Positions 44,401-53,105 of a stretch of 58,787 nucleotides of DNA are shown piece after piece. Under the pieces are notes generated by a model. It did not search any database, was not told where the DNA came from, and worked only from the letters and a program-made list of their open reading frames with translations. How positions within the stretch are numbered: the stretch's first letter is position 1; each line of letters opens with the position of its first letter. Location: positions 1 to 58,787 of IMG/VR virus record IMGVR_UViG_3300017767_000012; one strand, written 5' to 3'. A program made the translations under genes and the position numbers. The stretch comes from a virus.

Positions 44401-47400
44401 CTGTTACTCCTGCATCTGGATAGAATTCTAGATTAACTTGGTCACCACTAAACTCAGCACCAAATGTTCCAATACCAGTAGTCGTTCCAACTGCAGCAAT
44501 AGGTCCTTGAGATAAGAATGTATCTACTTTAACTGGATCTGATAAAACATATATTTGATGGAATGTTTGAGTACTTCCGTAACTTACAGAAACTGTAGAT
44601 TTGAAAGATAGATCAGTAAATGATGTAATTCCACATACAGTTGCAATTCCTGTTGTTGCAGAGGAACCTACAACTATTCTTCCACTTCTTTCCGATCCTT
44701 CGGGTGTAAATGGAATGTTAAAGTGCTTCACTGATGTAGTTCCATATCCAACAGGATTGAAATTTAAGAACTTACATCTAAGGTCTATGCTATTTGCCTC
44801 ACTGTGAACATATTTAAGTTTTACAACTCCACCTGCACCAGTATCAATAGAAGAAGTAAATGTTCCCATAAACTGTGGAGAAGATAATCCACCAAGACTT
44901 TGCCTATTATTAAATGCTCCTACCTCAGTCAAATAAGTATCAACACCATCATGTTGTAAGACTACCTCATGATAATCTACTTTATTAGAGTTTTTATTAA
45001 TGACTACGATATGTCCATGAACACCTGCCAAATTAACTGTATTGATTCCTACAATATCGGTTGTTGTGCCCGAACCTACTGAAATATTAACACTCCTAAC
45101 TTCTGCATTACCTAATTCAGTTTGACCAGTACCAACAGCATCAGCAAAACCTTGCTGGAATGCTTTAATATCATAGTTTGTATCAAATGGTTCGTAAGGT
45201 TTAATTCTTACCTGTGTTTGTCCATTATTAATATTATATTGAGCAAAGAACTCACCATATCCAGTTGCTAAACCAACTTGGTTTGTATTGTTGAGAGCAC
45301 TCTTTTGAACTAAGAAAGTATCATCATTACATGAAATAAGAATTAATTCATTTAATTGAAAATGATTCTTAGCTGGATCTTGTGCTTCGTGTATTGTTTG
45401 TACAAGATATCTTGAGAAATATCTACCAGCAATAGTAGCAGCAATAACTCTACTGTCACTTAAATCGTTTGATTCATTGCTAATGAATTGGGAACTAATG
45501 TCATCATGTAAGAGAACTCTATTTGTTTTACATAGAATAAAATCTGCAAGTCTTGTTTGCTGAAGTTCTATAAACTTAGATAGATTATCAGCAGAATTTG
45601 CATCTCTAGCAATATCAAAATTGTAAATAGAATCTACTCTAAGTGGATCACTAACAAAGTCAAGAACTAATCCACCAGCATCTGCAGCAGGAATAAATGT
45701 ATCACCAGCATTACCTTTTGCTAAAATTTGAGTGTTTGCAAAGTTTTTAAATCCTGCAGGGTGTACAATATCATTAACATATGTAATTAGTTCTTCATAT
45801 GTCTTTTCACTCTCAATAGCATAAGACATATTCTGATAGTAATCATTATCTGGTAAGAATTGATTATTATCACCAATTAGACCAATATTATCTGCCCAAC
45901 CTACATTCGTATCAATTGTTGATGCAATTTCAAAATAACCATCAAATTCTGTAATTGCTTGAACTTCGCATACATCACCACTATTAGTTCCTAGTAATTT
46001 ATCGTCAATTTGAAGATTTATAGATCCACTAACAACCATGATGCCTGTATTGACATCAATATCGGTCATTATCAAATCTGTGAATAAATCACTGTTTCTT
46101 CTTAATGGTTCATTAGTTCTAAATTCTGAGAATGTTTTAGTTGCATCAAATCTCGCAAGATCTCCAGATTTTACAATTTGACCAAAACCAGTAACCACAG
46201 TTGCACCAATACCAGGATTACTACTCAATCCAGTGTATGTAAATGTAACCTGTCTTGGGTTTACTGCACTATTATAATCTGCTATCTGAAAATCAATAAA
46301 TTTATAATCTCCAGAGTTGAATCCGTCTCCAGTACCAGCAGTAAAATCTATACCCTCAAGAAAAACAGATTCGCCAATAGTAAATGGTTCCGTGTCATAT
46401 CCAAGAATAGGCGTAGTAATTTTACAAGTAAGAACTCCTACATCTGAAAATGCCTCAATAATACTAATACCATTACTATTTCTTAAAGGTGCAATACCAT
46501 AATCGTTACCTGTTAAACCTCTAGGTTCAACAATAACATTGACTTTGTTTACAGCAGTATCACTCAATTCCGCAGTAAGAAGACCATTAGTAACTATTTC
46601 TCCAGTTGTCTTATCAAATACAGCAAGAGCAGGTGCATTAAGATATGATCTACCACCAAATAGAACTGATGCGGAGAGAACCTTACTCGCATTCTTAATT
46701 AGTAGAATTCTAGGCAAGAATGCATCTGGGTTCAATGTACCATCAGAAGGATATCCATAAACATCTGTAGGAACACTTACATCTCCTAGTAGGTTGATAT
46801 CTGTTCCAAATAATTCTAATTCTGCACTAATACCACTAGATCCAACAGAAGTTACAGCAGGAAGTCTCTGATATCCAAATCCACCGTTAATAATTCTTAT
46901 TTGCGATATACCGCCAGTTGCTGCAGCACCTGTATGACTATAATATAATTCAGCACAATCTTCTTGAGTGTAATGATCTTTTTCTGGTTCTGCACCAATG
47001 TTAGCAGTAAATACAGTTCCAGCTACTCCAGTTGCAATATACTGCTTTGCATTATACCCACTGTCAGCATATTTTATCTCATTTCCGTATAATACATCAG
47101 TTTCGCTAGTTGTAATATATCCACCTTTCTCTATTGCATAATAAAGAGTGTTTTTAAGACTATCACTATAATTAATCTGCTTATATGGTAGATCAGGAGG
47201 ATTTGTTGTTCCGATACCAACTGTACCCACTCCAACAACTTCTAGATTTGCAGTAGATCCTGTTCCGACATATTCGTTAAAATTATTTCTATCATAGAAG
47301 AATTTGAGTTTTGCTCCTAATAGACTAGGATCATTAAGGTCAAATACAATATTATTTTCACGGAATACTGTAACTGGTGGATTGATAGGATTGATAGTTT

Positions 47401-50400
47401 GTCCACTATATCCTACAGATGTAAATCCAACAACTTCAGGTGGATCCGCACGAAGTTGTTTTTCGGTATTTGCTAGTTGGAATTGATCTGCGTCAATCTT
47501 TAAAACATAATATGTTCTTTGTTCTAATCCAGCAGGAAGTTGAGATGGATCTCCACCAGAACCATACATTAAAACTTTAAATCCTGTATCTAAAGCATGA
47601 TCCTCAACAGTAAATATACTAGTTGTGGTATTAACTCCGCTTGTAGGAATATCTAAAGGATTAATAACTGTATAACCGTCAATCAGTTTAACCGTTGCTC
47701 TTGTAGAAGTACCAATACCAGTAGTCAATCCTGTTTTGACTATTAAATCAAATCTATCATTTTCTTCTAAACCATGATCTTCAGTTGTTTGAATAGTTAC
47801 CTGACTTCTTCTAACAGTTGCAGTTTCTTGTTTATAGTTAGTTACTACTGAATAATTTGCCTTATCATCACCTGTTGTAGTAAAGAACAGAGCAGGACCG
47901 TCTGTATTAGTTTTAAGACCAATAGTATCAGGTGATTTATTGATAACATAAAAATCACCACTCAAAGCACTTGGAGCAGTATACGGACTTATGGAATCAG
48001 TAGCAAAAAGGTCAGTATTACCTCGTTTGTCGAAGGTGACCTTAGCATTAGTTTTAAGACCATGATTAGGTAAATGTATAGTTTGTGCAAGAATAGATCT
48101 TTGTTTAGTAACTCCGTTAAGAGATACATCAACACTAGTCGAGATTCCAACCGTTGTTCCAACACCAACAGATTCTTTAGGGTTAAAATAGATTAAATTC
48201 TGAAAACTAGAGTCAAAAGGATTTGTCTCTACAGGAACTGTGAACTCACTAGTAAAGTATGTAACAGCAGATCCTACTGCAGCAGTAGTAAAACCAGCAT
48301 ATCTTTCTATTCTAACAATTTTTTCATTAGGGAAGAAACCAAGAATACGAGCAGTTTCTGTACCAATACCAATAGAGTCACCTACTGCAACATTATCAGG
48401 AACAAAGTCAACTCTTAGATCTGTGATAATACCAGTATAACCATTATCTGTCAAAGATGCGGAATAACTTGCAACTGCAATCTTTTTAAATCCTTCTAAT
48501 CCTTTAATATAAGTTGATATGCCAGTTACTCTTACAGTATCTGATCCTTTAAATTCATGATACGGAGTTGCTTTGAAAACAACACCCTGTCTGGTGTGTT
48601 TGATAGGAAGATTTGATAATGTAATTACAGAACTACTAATATTATCAATTGGTTTTCCGTGAAGTTTCTTAACTTCTGCATCTAGACCAACACCATTTGT
48701 GCCTGTATTATCAAAAATTACTTTCTCACCAATACTGTATCCAGAACCTCTACTTAAGATATCAATGGTTTCTACAGCACCTTGCAATAGATTGCTTGGA
48801 TTTGAAACCTGATTATTAGTTCTATATGGTTGGAACAGATAATCATAACTAACACCATCTCCAAATAAGTTATATGGTTGTGTATTTCTTACAAGTTCTG
48901 AATTATTAAAGTCAAAAGTAACTTGATCTAGTAATTTGCCTTTTACAGTATTTTCTTCAATAGCAAAAGATCTATATGTGTCACCAACAAAGAATGGGAA
49001 TTGGGGATCATTTAAAAGATCTACTGTGGCAAAATACGCATAGACTCCTTGAGGGAAATCGGGAGTTTTAGTAAACCTTCCATTATGTTCGTCTAAATCT
49101 CCGTTTCCAGTGTAGACATAATCGTCTATAAAATATCCATATGGGAATAATGATGAAGGAGGTCTATTTTCAATATTGGTCGCTGATATATCATAACTAG
49201 ATACCATCTTCTTAACATCAGACTGAACACTATCAACATCAACAGATCCATAAGCACCGTATATTGGATTTCCATCATATGCCCAACCAATGATAGGAGA
49301 ATGCCCTGTTCCATCATCTGCAAAGAAATTTCTAATAGTATTACCGTATCCAACAATGTTAAGTGCTAGACCGTCTCCAATTGGTTGTAGGAAGTCCATT
49401 TCGGACTGATTCAAGCGATATGCCTTATTAACAGTTAAACCCCTTACAGTCGCTTCTGCCTTAAACTCGGAACCAACAGGCACAACATTAACACTAGTAT
49501 TAGTTGCTGCATATCCAACACCGCCAGATATAACTTTAACATCTGTGATTGAACCACTATCATTTACAATAGCTCTTAAGATTGCACCTTGAGATGTAGT
49601 TGCTACACTAACCACATTGAGATCAGGAGGTCCTACATAACCACTTCCTCCATTCGCAACAAATGCATCAGTAACACTACCCTTTGCAACAACGATACCA
49701 ATCTGACCCAAATTTCCTGTAGGGACACTAATGATAGGTGGATTTGGGAAATTTAAAATTGTGGATCCATAGTTTGAACCTTGGTTATACACTAAAATAT
49801 CATCAATCTGTCCCTTAACAACTGGAGTCGCTGTAGGTTCTTTTTCTTGTTGATCTTTAGTTAATACTTTAACTTTACATACAATTGGCGGATATTTGAA
49901 AAGGTGATATCCAGAACCAGCACCCATAGAGTCTAGGTATACATTCTGACGATTAACATAATTTGTTTCCGTTGCCTCTCTATCGCCTTTGTTACCTGCT
50001 TCCGCAAGTCTAAACTTATCGTCGTCTATCTTTAGTACTTGATACTGTTTCGTTGTACTGAGACCTGTTATGACAGCGTTTGTGCCATTTTCATACTCAA
50101 CTACTTCTCCATCTGTAAGTCCATGATTAATAAACTCAACAGAATCATTAAAAGTATTAATTCCAACTGGTTTTACTAAAATATTTCTATTTGCGTAACC
50201 TGAACCAGTATCTTCTAAACTAATTCTACTAATAGTGCGTTTTTTATCAAAAGTACGGAAAATATGAAGACCTGCGTTACTTGCAGCAGCATTTTCTTCA
50301 ATTAATATTGTATTAATACCAATAATCGAATCTTGCTTATTATTATGAAGAGTAAAGTCTTTTGAGTTAATAACATTAATATAATAATCTTGACCACCAA

Positions 50401-53104
50401 ATAATGTTAAAGTATCATTAACTCCTCCTGTTGTAGCAACACCAATGTTGGTACCACCGTTATTATCGTATACAAGTCTATCTCCAGTTAAGAAGTTATG
50501 ATCTTTATTAAGATTGAATGAATTATAAGTTGAACTAACATCACCACCAAGATTAGTGCTAATACCATTAAAAAATACTTGTCTAAATCGTTCTTCAACT
50601 AATGCTCTACCAATAGCACCACTACCATTACCACCATAAATTTCTACGCTAATAACCTTATCAAGGTCATAGTCAAATGGGTCAATAAGAATACTTGATA
50701 CAATTCCGCTTAAAACTGGAACTGCACCTGCAGTATTTCCGATACTAACAGTTTCGTCAGTAATAGTGATGTTTGGAGGTGCCTGAACATCATAACCTGC
50801 ACCACTGTTTAAAACATTGAGTTTATTTACAGGACCGTAGAAGAGTGTATCCGCACCTTTATAGTTTAATATCTCAATACCATTCACAAGCATTCCTGTA
50901 TTACCATCTACGGTAATTTCGGAAGTAGTTTGACCTTCTTTACCGCTTTTGAGTTGCTGCTCTAAAACATATCTTTTTATAGGTCTTGCAGGGAAGATAT
51001 TCCTTTTTCCTTGACTAGCAAGTATAAAATCATGTCTACCTGTGGGTAAAGTTGGTGCAACAAAGAATGATGGTAAATTTGCTTTAATAAAAGAACGAGA
51101 TGGATATAATTTTATTTTATTTTTTGAACTTAGTACTTCTACAAAATAACTTGGAGAATCTAACGCACCAATAACCTGTGTTCCTGGTTCTGGTGCATAT
51201 ATGATTTCATCTCCAGTTTCAAATGGAACATCTGCTGCAAAAGAAATAATACTATATCTGTTTTCTACACTATCGTATCCTTCCCAGTTTCCAGAAGCAA
51301 TAGAAGGATTTATCAACTCCGCATGAATTCTATCAGAATCTATAGTGTAACTAGGAAGAGAACTAGAAGCAACATAACCTTCTCTCTTTGATGATGCTGA
51401 TTTAGACTCATCTACGATATATGCATTATTAATATCTGTTAATAACTGTTCTTGTCCACCTTTTACTGGAACAATTGAAGATTTTACTTTATTTTGCAAT
51501 CTTCGCACATCATATAATAAAAGAGGGTCAAGAGTAGGAATACTACCGTCAAGACTGATAGATGAAGCAGTTGTATCAATACTATCAACAATTAGAGAGC
51601 TAGCAACAAGAACTTCGCTGTTTCTACGCAAAATTTCAATTTTATCACCAACTTTTAAACTGCTTTTTTCAATAGTACCAACAAGGGTAAATATGGATCC
51701 AGCAAAACTTAAAATTTCGTATCTAGTAGATGTATTGTAAACCCAACTATTAAAAAACACCTCTTCATAGGATTTACTGATAACTGGGTTGGCAATATAG
51801 CGTCCTAAGTTCTTTACCTTGATAGCCGAGGTAGATTTTAAATTTCGGAGAGGTCTGCTAGTATTAAATTTAGAAAGTACACCAGTTAGACGCATTTCTA
51901 CCTTTTTAGTAGAATCTCCACCCTCATACCCATAAACAATGTTAAAAGTAGATACTGTACTGTTGTTTGGTATCTCTATACTAACTGGAGGAGCAACATC
52001 AAAGAATTGATTGATGCTTTTTGAGTCATATGTAAATGTCTGATAAAATGATGTGCCAATTTCACCAACTTTGATTGTACCAGTGCTAGAAAACCCAATT
52101 GTAGAATCTACGGTAATAACAGACGCACCAATACCAATTATTCCAATATTACTACTTCGTCCAGGTACTACGAAGGTACCATCAGTCAAACCTCGTTCAT
52201 CAAAACCTGTAAAGAGAGAAAGTTTGAAATAATCGTCTCTAATTAGCGATACTTCAGAAATAGGACCTGACGCTTCGTTTAATTGAGGGTTTGTTGGATC
52301 ATTATCTTGGAAAAGTGTCTGACCAACTAATTCTTGAGGATTACCAGATATTAATTGAACAGAAACAGTCTTTCTACGCAAATAATTCGCAAAAGATGGT
52401 TTTATTAGATATTTCTCTAAATCATTGATTTTTGGATCAACTCCAAACAGTGCTTTGAAAAGAATTTTAAAAGATGCACGAGTTCCCTTTGCTTCATATA
52501 AACTTCTTGCTTCTTTTATGAAATTATTAACATCTAACTGAGGTGAAAGCGTTACTCCCTCTAAACCAGGAGCATACATCGCTTTTAAATTCTTATAAAA
52601 TTCTTTTAAGAATAAAGAACTAAGATTTACTACATTTGCACCAGTAGTATGAATTCCAGCAATAGTTTGTTGCCATACTAATTCATCTGGGTCGTTTTGT
52701 TTGGAAAATGTAGAGATTCCACTAAAACCACGCCAAACACCAGTAAAACTATTTGTAGTTACGCCACTATAACTGCATATTTCATTATCGATCTGAAAAA
52801 GACCATATTTTTGAGGATATCCATCAGTACTATCTACTGTAACTGTAGTATCTGTTGATGAAATAGTACCAACAAGTGTAGTTGTACCTCTTATTACATC
52901 AGTAGTTAAATTATCAACTTTAATATACGCATCAATATTCTCCGCAATGTCTGCAGGTCCACCTTGGAAGTCTTGAGAGATATAATACTGTTCTAAGAAT
53001 TTGGAGAACAGAGGATTCTCTGACTTAGCAAATTCTGGTATAATTTCGCTAACGACTTGATAAGTTTTTACCCTAGGACTTAAGGGAGAATATGTTTCGA
53101 TCAT
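38450..53104 (-). CDS. gp7: Giant baseplate wedge protein, gp7-like (4884 aa)
   Basis: It lies exactly between gp6 and gp8, where T4 has gp7 (1032 aa). Residues about 180-265 keep a gp7-like segment: LDVNNFIKEARSLYEAKGTR, ASFKILFKALFG and ELVGQTLF, comparable to FFESRSYDFYSTKG, ASYKFLFKVLYN and DLVGQTIY in T4 gp7 (recalled). Further modules: repeated HGL-TGD beta units; a YHYH domain at about 1260-1360 (HSPIIGWAYDGNPIYGAYG, DEHNGRFTKTPDFPQGVYAY); GxGY-PP units; INGVLQ-type units; eight Cys/YPR modules at about 3420-4220. The frame is uninterrupted for 14.65 kb. It is probably a wedge component with a very long outer extension. Gene identity is good at the N-terminus; the rest has no assigned role. 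Confidence 0.85.
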   Translation of the reverse strand: MIETYSPLSPRVKTYQVVSEIIPEFAKSENPLFSKFLEQYYISQDFQGGPADIAENIDAYIKVDNLTTDVIRGTTTLVGTISSTDTTVTVDSTDGYPQKYGLFQIDNEICSYSGVTTNSFTGVWRGFSGISTFSKQNDPDELVWQQTIAGIHTTGANVVNLSSLFLKEFYKNLKAMYAPGLEGVTLSPQLDVNNFIKEARSLYEAKGTRASFKILFKALFGVDPKINDLEKYLIKPSFANYLRRKTVSVQLISGNPQELVGQTLFQDNDPTNPQLNEASGPISEVSLIRDDYFKLSLFTGFDERGLTDGTFVVPGRSSNIGIIGIGASVITVDSTIGFSSTGTIKVGEIGTSFYQTFTYDSKSINQFFDVAPPVSIEIPNNSTVSTFNIVYGYEGGDSTKKVEMRLTGVLSKFNTSRPLRNLKSTSAIKVKNLGRYIANPVISKSYEEVFFNSWVYNTSTRYEILSFAGSIFTLVGTIEKSSLKVGDKIEILRRNSEVLVASSLIVDSIDTTASSISLDGSIPTLDPLLLYDVRRLQNKVKSSIVPVKGGQEQLLTDINNAYIVDESKSASSKREGYVASSSLPSYTIDSDRIHAELINPSIASGNWEGYDSVENRYSIISFAADVPFETGDEIIYAPEPGTQVIGALDSPSYFVEVLSSKNKIKLYPSRSFIKANLPSFFVAPTLPTGRHDFILASQGKRNIFPARPIKRYVLEQQLKSGKEGQTTSEITVDGNTGMLVNGIEILNYKGADTLFYGPVNKLNVLNSGAGYDVQAPPNITITDETVSIGNTAGAVPVLSGIVSSILIDPFDYDLDKVISVEIYGGNGSGAIGRALVEERFRQVFFNGISTNLGGDVSSTYNSFNLNKDHNFLTGDRLVYDNNGGTNIGVATTGGVNDTLTLFGGQDYYINVINSKDFTLHNNKQDSIIGINTILIEENAAASNAGLHIFRTFDKKRTISRISLEDTGSGYANRNILVKPVGINTFNDSVEFINHGLTDGEVVEYENGTNAVITGLSTTKQYQVLKIDDDKFRLAEAGNKGDREATETNYVNRQNVYLDSMGAGSGYHLFKYPPIVCKVKVLTKDQQEKEPTATPVVKGQIDDILVYNQGSNYGSTILNFPNPPIISVPTGNLGQIGIVVAKGSVTDAFVANGGSGYVGPPDLNVVSVATTSQGAILRAIVNDSGSITDVKVISGGVGYAATNTSVNVVPVGSEFKAEATVRGLTVNKAYRLNQSEMDFLQPIGDGLALNIVGYGNTIRNFFADDGTGHSPIIGWAYDGNPIYGAYGSVDVDSVQSDVKKMVSSYDISATNIENRPPSSLFPYGYFIDDYVYTGNGDLDEHNGRFTKTPDFPQGVYAYFATVDLLNDPQFPFFVGDTYRSFAIEENTVKGKLLDQVTFDFNNSELVRNTQPYNLFGDGVSYDYLFQPYRTNNQVSNPSNLLQGAVETIDILSRGSGYSIGEKVIFDNTGTNGVGLDAEVKKLHGKPIDNISSSVITLSNLPIKHTRQGVVFKATPYHEFKGSDTVRVTGISTYIKGLEGFKKIAVASYSASLTDNGYTGIITDLRVDFVPDNVAVGDSIGIGTETARILGFFPNEKIVRIERYAGFTTAAVGSAVTYFTSEFTVPVETNPFDSSFQNLIYFNPKESVGVGTTVGISTSVDVSLNGVTKQRSILAQTIHLPNHGLKTNAKVTFDKRGNTDLFATDSISPYTAPSALSGDFYVINKSPDTIGLKTNTDGPALFFTTTGDDKANYSVVTNYKQETATVRRSQVTIQTTEDHGLEENDRFDLIVKTGLTTGIGTSTRATVKLIDGYTVINPLDIPTSGVNTTTSIFTVEDHALDTGFKVLMYGSGGDPSQLPAGLEQRTYYVLKIDADQFQLANTEKQLRADPPEVVGFTSVGYSGQTINPINPPVTVFRENNIVFDLNDPSLLGAKLKFFYDRNNFNEYVGTGSTANLEVVGVGTVGIGTTNPPDLPYKQINYSDSLKNTLYYAIEKGGYITTSETDVLYGNEIKYADSGYNAKQYIATGVAGTVFTANIGAEPEKDHYTQEDCAELYYSHTGAAATGGISQIRIINGGFGYQRLPAVTSVGSSGISAELELFGTDINLLGDVSVPTDVYGYPSDGTLNPDAFLPRILLIKNASKVLSASVLFGGRSYLNAPALAVFDKTTGEIVTNGLLTAELSDTAVNKVNVIVEPRGLTGNDYGIAPLRNSNGISIIEAFSDVGVLTCKITTPILGYDTEPFTIGESVFLEGIDFTAGTGDGFNSGDYKFIDFQIADYNSAVNPRQVTFTYTGLSSNPGIGATVVTGFGQIVKSGDLARFDATKTFSEFRTNEPLRRNSDLFTDLIMTDIDVNTGIMVVSGSINLQIDDKLLGTNSGDVCEVQAITEFDGYFEIASTIDTNVGWADNIGLIGDNNQFLPDNDYYQNMSYAIESEKTYEELITYVNDIVHPAGFKNFANTQILAKGNAGDTFIPAADAGGLVLDFVSDPLRVDSIYNFDIARDANSADNLSKFIELQQTRLADFILCKTNRVLLHDDISSQFISNESNDLSDSRVIAATIAGRYFSRYLVQTIHEAQDPAKNHFQLNELILISCNDDTFLVQKSALNNTNQVGLATGYGEFFAQYNINNGQTQVRIKPYEPFDTNYDIKAFQQGFADAVGTGQTELGNAEVRSVNISVGSGTTTDIVGINTVNLAGVHGHIVVINKNSNKVDYHEVVLQHDGVDTYLTEVGAFNNRQSLGGLSSPQFMGTFTSSIDTGAGGVVKLKYVHSEANSIDLRCKFLNFNPVGYGTTSVKHFNIPFTPEGSERSGRIVVGSSATTGIATVCGITSFTDLSFKSTVSVSYGSTQTFHQIYVLSDPVKVDTFLSQGPIAAVGTTTGIGTFGAEFSGDQVNLEFYPDAGVTGIVSIFSYNEIIYQQNDPNGLLAGIGSFNYGQVFENQTQNTYLGINNRNLRKFGLKYQSTPIYQRAFNPQNVNEINKETGLITLKHFFSNTEKVSYLPDSNIIGIAASSLEYSTGYGSTVLPSECFIVKSNNNQFFISTSITDARVGKAVTFAQDKGQGNLHKFTMDKRDSKSMITLNGLVQKPLSHTSVTYDLDVAVNGFVTCFALSGLSTITSGDLLKIDDEYNIVQTVGFGSTTTGPITGIGTWSLVEIERGSVGSAATVHSAGSTARIYRGAFQIVDSDIYFTEAPLGGDLGIIDAGNLLTPRATFSGRTYLRQDYATNQVFDDNSDGFDGLENIFPLTSTGVAVTGIGSTGGNGVLFINSMFQAPFGENNEGVANFEIIEQSLGGIASVNYTGISSFGFTDLIIDEGDINQNQLPRGGIIISVASTPGQGYAPFKGAKIQVTTGKDGAITGFTGIPTTSDFIDIESVDYDKTTGLATVSTAKVHRFGVEDFSKLVGLEFTCSDYISGITTLGITSFVYDHLVGIATIITDSTHGFTDPNLVGIVTDGLTFTCDMDGYRTNHTYPRSTDTANNKFLEVRNVTRDEFDVNVGISTQVRYTPVDAVYDAVAGIMTVTIGSHNIMSGTSIKIDQESINFQCAMDGLSTTKSYPRTTDPYFDRAISVASTTATGIAITVGTSPIVNYSITTATYNPSTGIVTATIGQHPLKDGTSIKLKEGSLIFRCETDNYISTHTYPRNIIDTQTINGAQYDATAGIMTVTVIPGGRLIHDGDFVKFDNDSIRFTCDMDGGTSTKSYPRSTDPYSGKWVPITGIGTTSFAVNVGKSPIQPFAISSAVYDPTAGIVTVSIPDHEFMTGTSIRISPESLAFRCGLDTFQSIHYYPRSTDTVGYNTAVSIASTTVGTISFQILPTQPSSNVSTHHHVPNDKLTPISASYDPVVGIMTVTVNNHGLSNGDYVKFDDGSVNFTCTRDNNQKVCGYPRPKDPYHNTWIKVSNVTTNTFRTNGMKSYDNATHTFVSGTPNSITRSVIVGGGAYNHTFVSAGVGSMDQKRDRSFDQPIKITAGYTLDTAEDIVYDPVAGIMTVTATGHGMMNGNYVLIENNSIKLECSQDNYVTPHLYPRITDPISGDWVAVASTTVNSFAIDVGKTNTGDQYVHRFAGSVANGIRKQNGTVTFQAGISTDTSEHRYDIMAGHEASNAVISGGNYAHTFANASTGAIRTGGGFEHRFVSAASSTLYIDSWAGAALTVSNAVYNPETGIVRFTAQNHGLVAPESLKLRGIGVTCAYGTKTYPTGKFGYHFKVRSVGTTTSFETFVGVSTLQHDYTGGGVVQVGVTSNLFPSFDEAYPISGIVSARTFEVNVGPNTIGHTYVQGGTVAQWYPLSFGSGYQTGLGTIGIALSSPTKGVNAEINALVGAGGSLIFSIGAGGTGYTGEYDSVFAPEPNGENLPIVGLSRIGGGTETGVGCSVSVQISGIQTATGIGSTLAEVSNWEFSKKGYGFKRGDVFTVAGLSTDPKAGDNFRNFELEVIEVFTDTVASWQFGNIDYLDNIKPNQDGNQMRFPLFYQSQLVSFEIDRNDQDSTEIDLSTVLLVFINGVLQEPNLNYVFTGGSIIEFSSAPTVNDNVVIFFYRGTIGQDSFIFDINENIKKGDALRLDKSAEMQFNKVTKDQSNFAQIEDRIIKRIDSAATVETPFYQGPGVSNDNYKPMTWIKQKGDLFIDGSLVSKARDSYEAQINPIGNIIGVLSTTDTAVFVDTVGNFKDTDGLLTESFGLLAIAPVGFGTTAATGVNFENLSGIEPLVADVAGYIGVVTGIGTTAGIGTDLALEILIDNQDYVNNGNDATGFSTNYPFKLYGTGINTAGIAITSIDTHDTDIVSISTYYGDNIYYASAISYRNGGRQGIITANIASYTDTSDMVGVGSTGFAYAHFTWGRFGDVNRAGSPIALDVKGLSYDNELSKFPLVLRRGVGHRGTGALPKLL
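40450..42860 (-). repeat. Eight tandem ~70-residue Cys/YPR modules in the gp7-like protein
   Basis: Each unit reads YDxxxGIMTVTxxxHGxxxGxxIKxxxxSIxFxC, then xxDxxxTxxxYPRxTDP and xxVxxxTTxxFxxNVG. Well-formed units start near 42.84, 42.58, 42.33, 42.14, 41.9, 41.6 and 41.17 kb, with a degenerate one near 40.63 kb; the third is shortened after YPR. Interleaved segments in the last third have the motif HTF(V/A)SA or HRF. One further copy of the unit is in the fibre gene at about 24.69-24.94 kb. Confidence 0.85.
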
Positions 53105-53105
53105 T

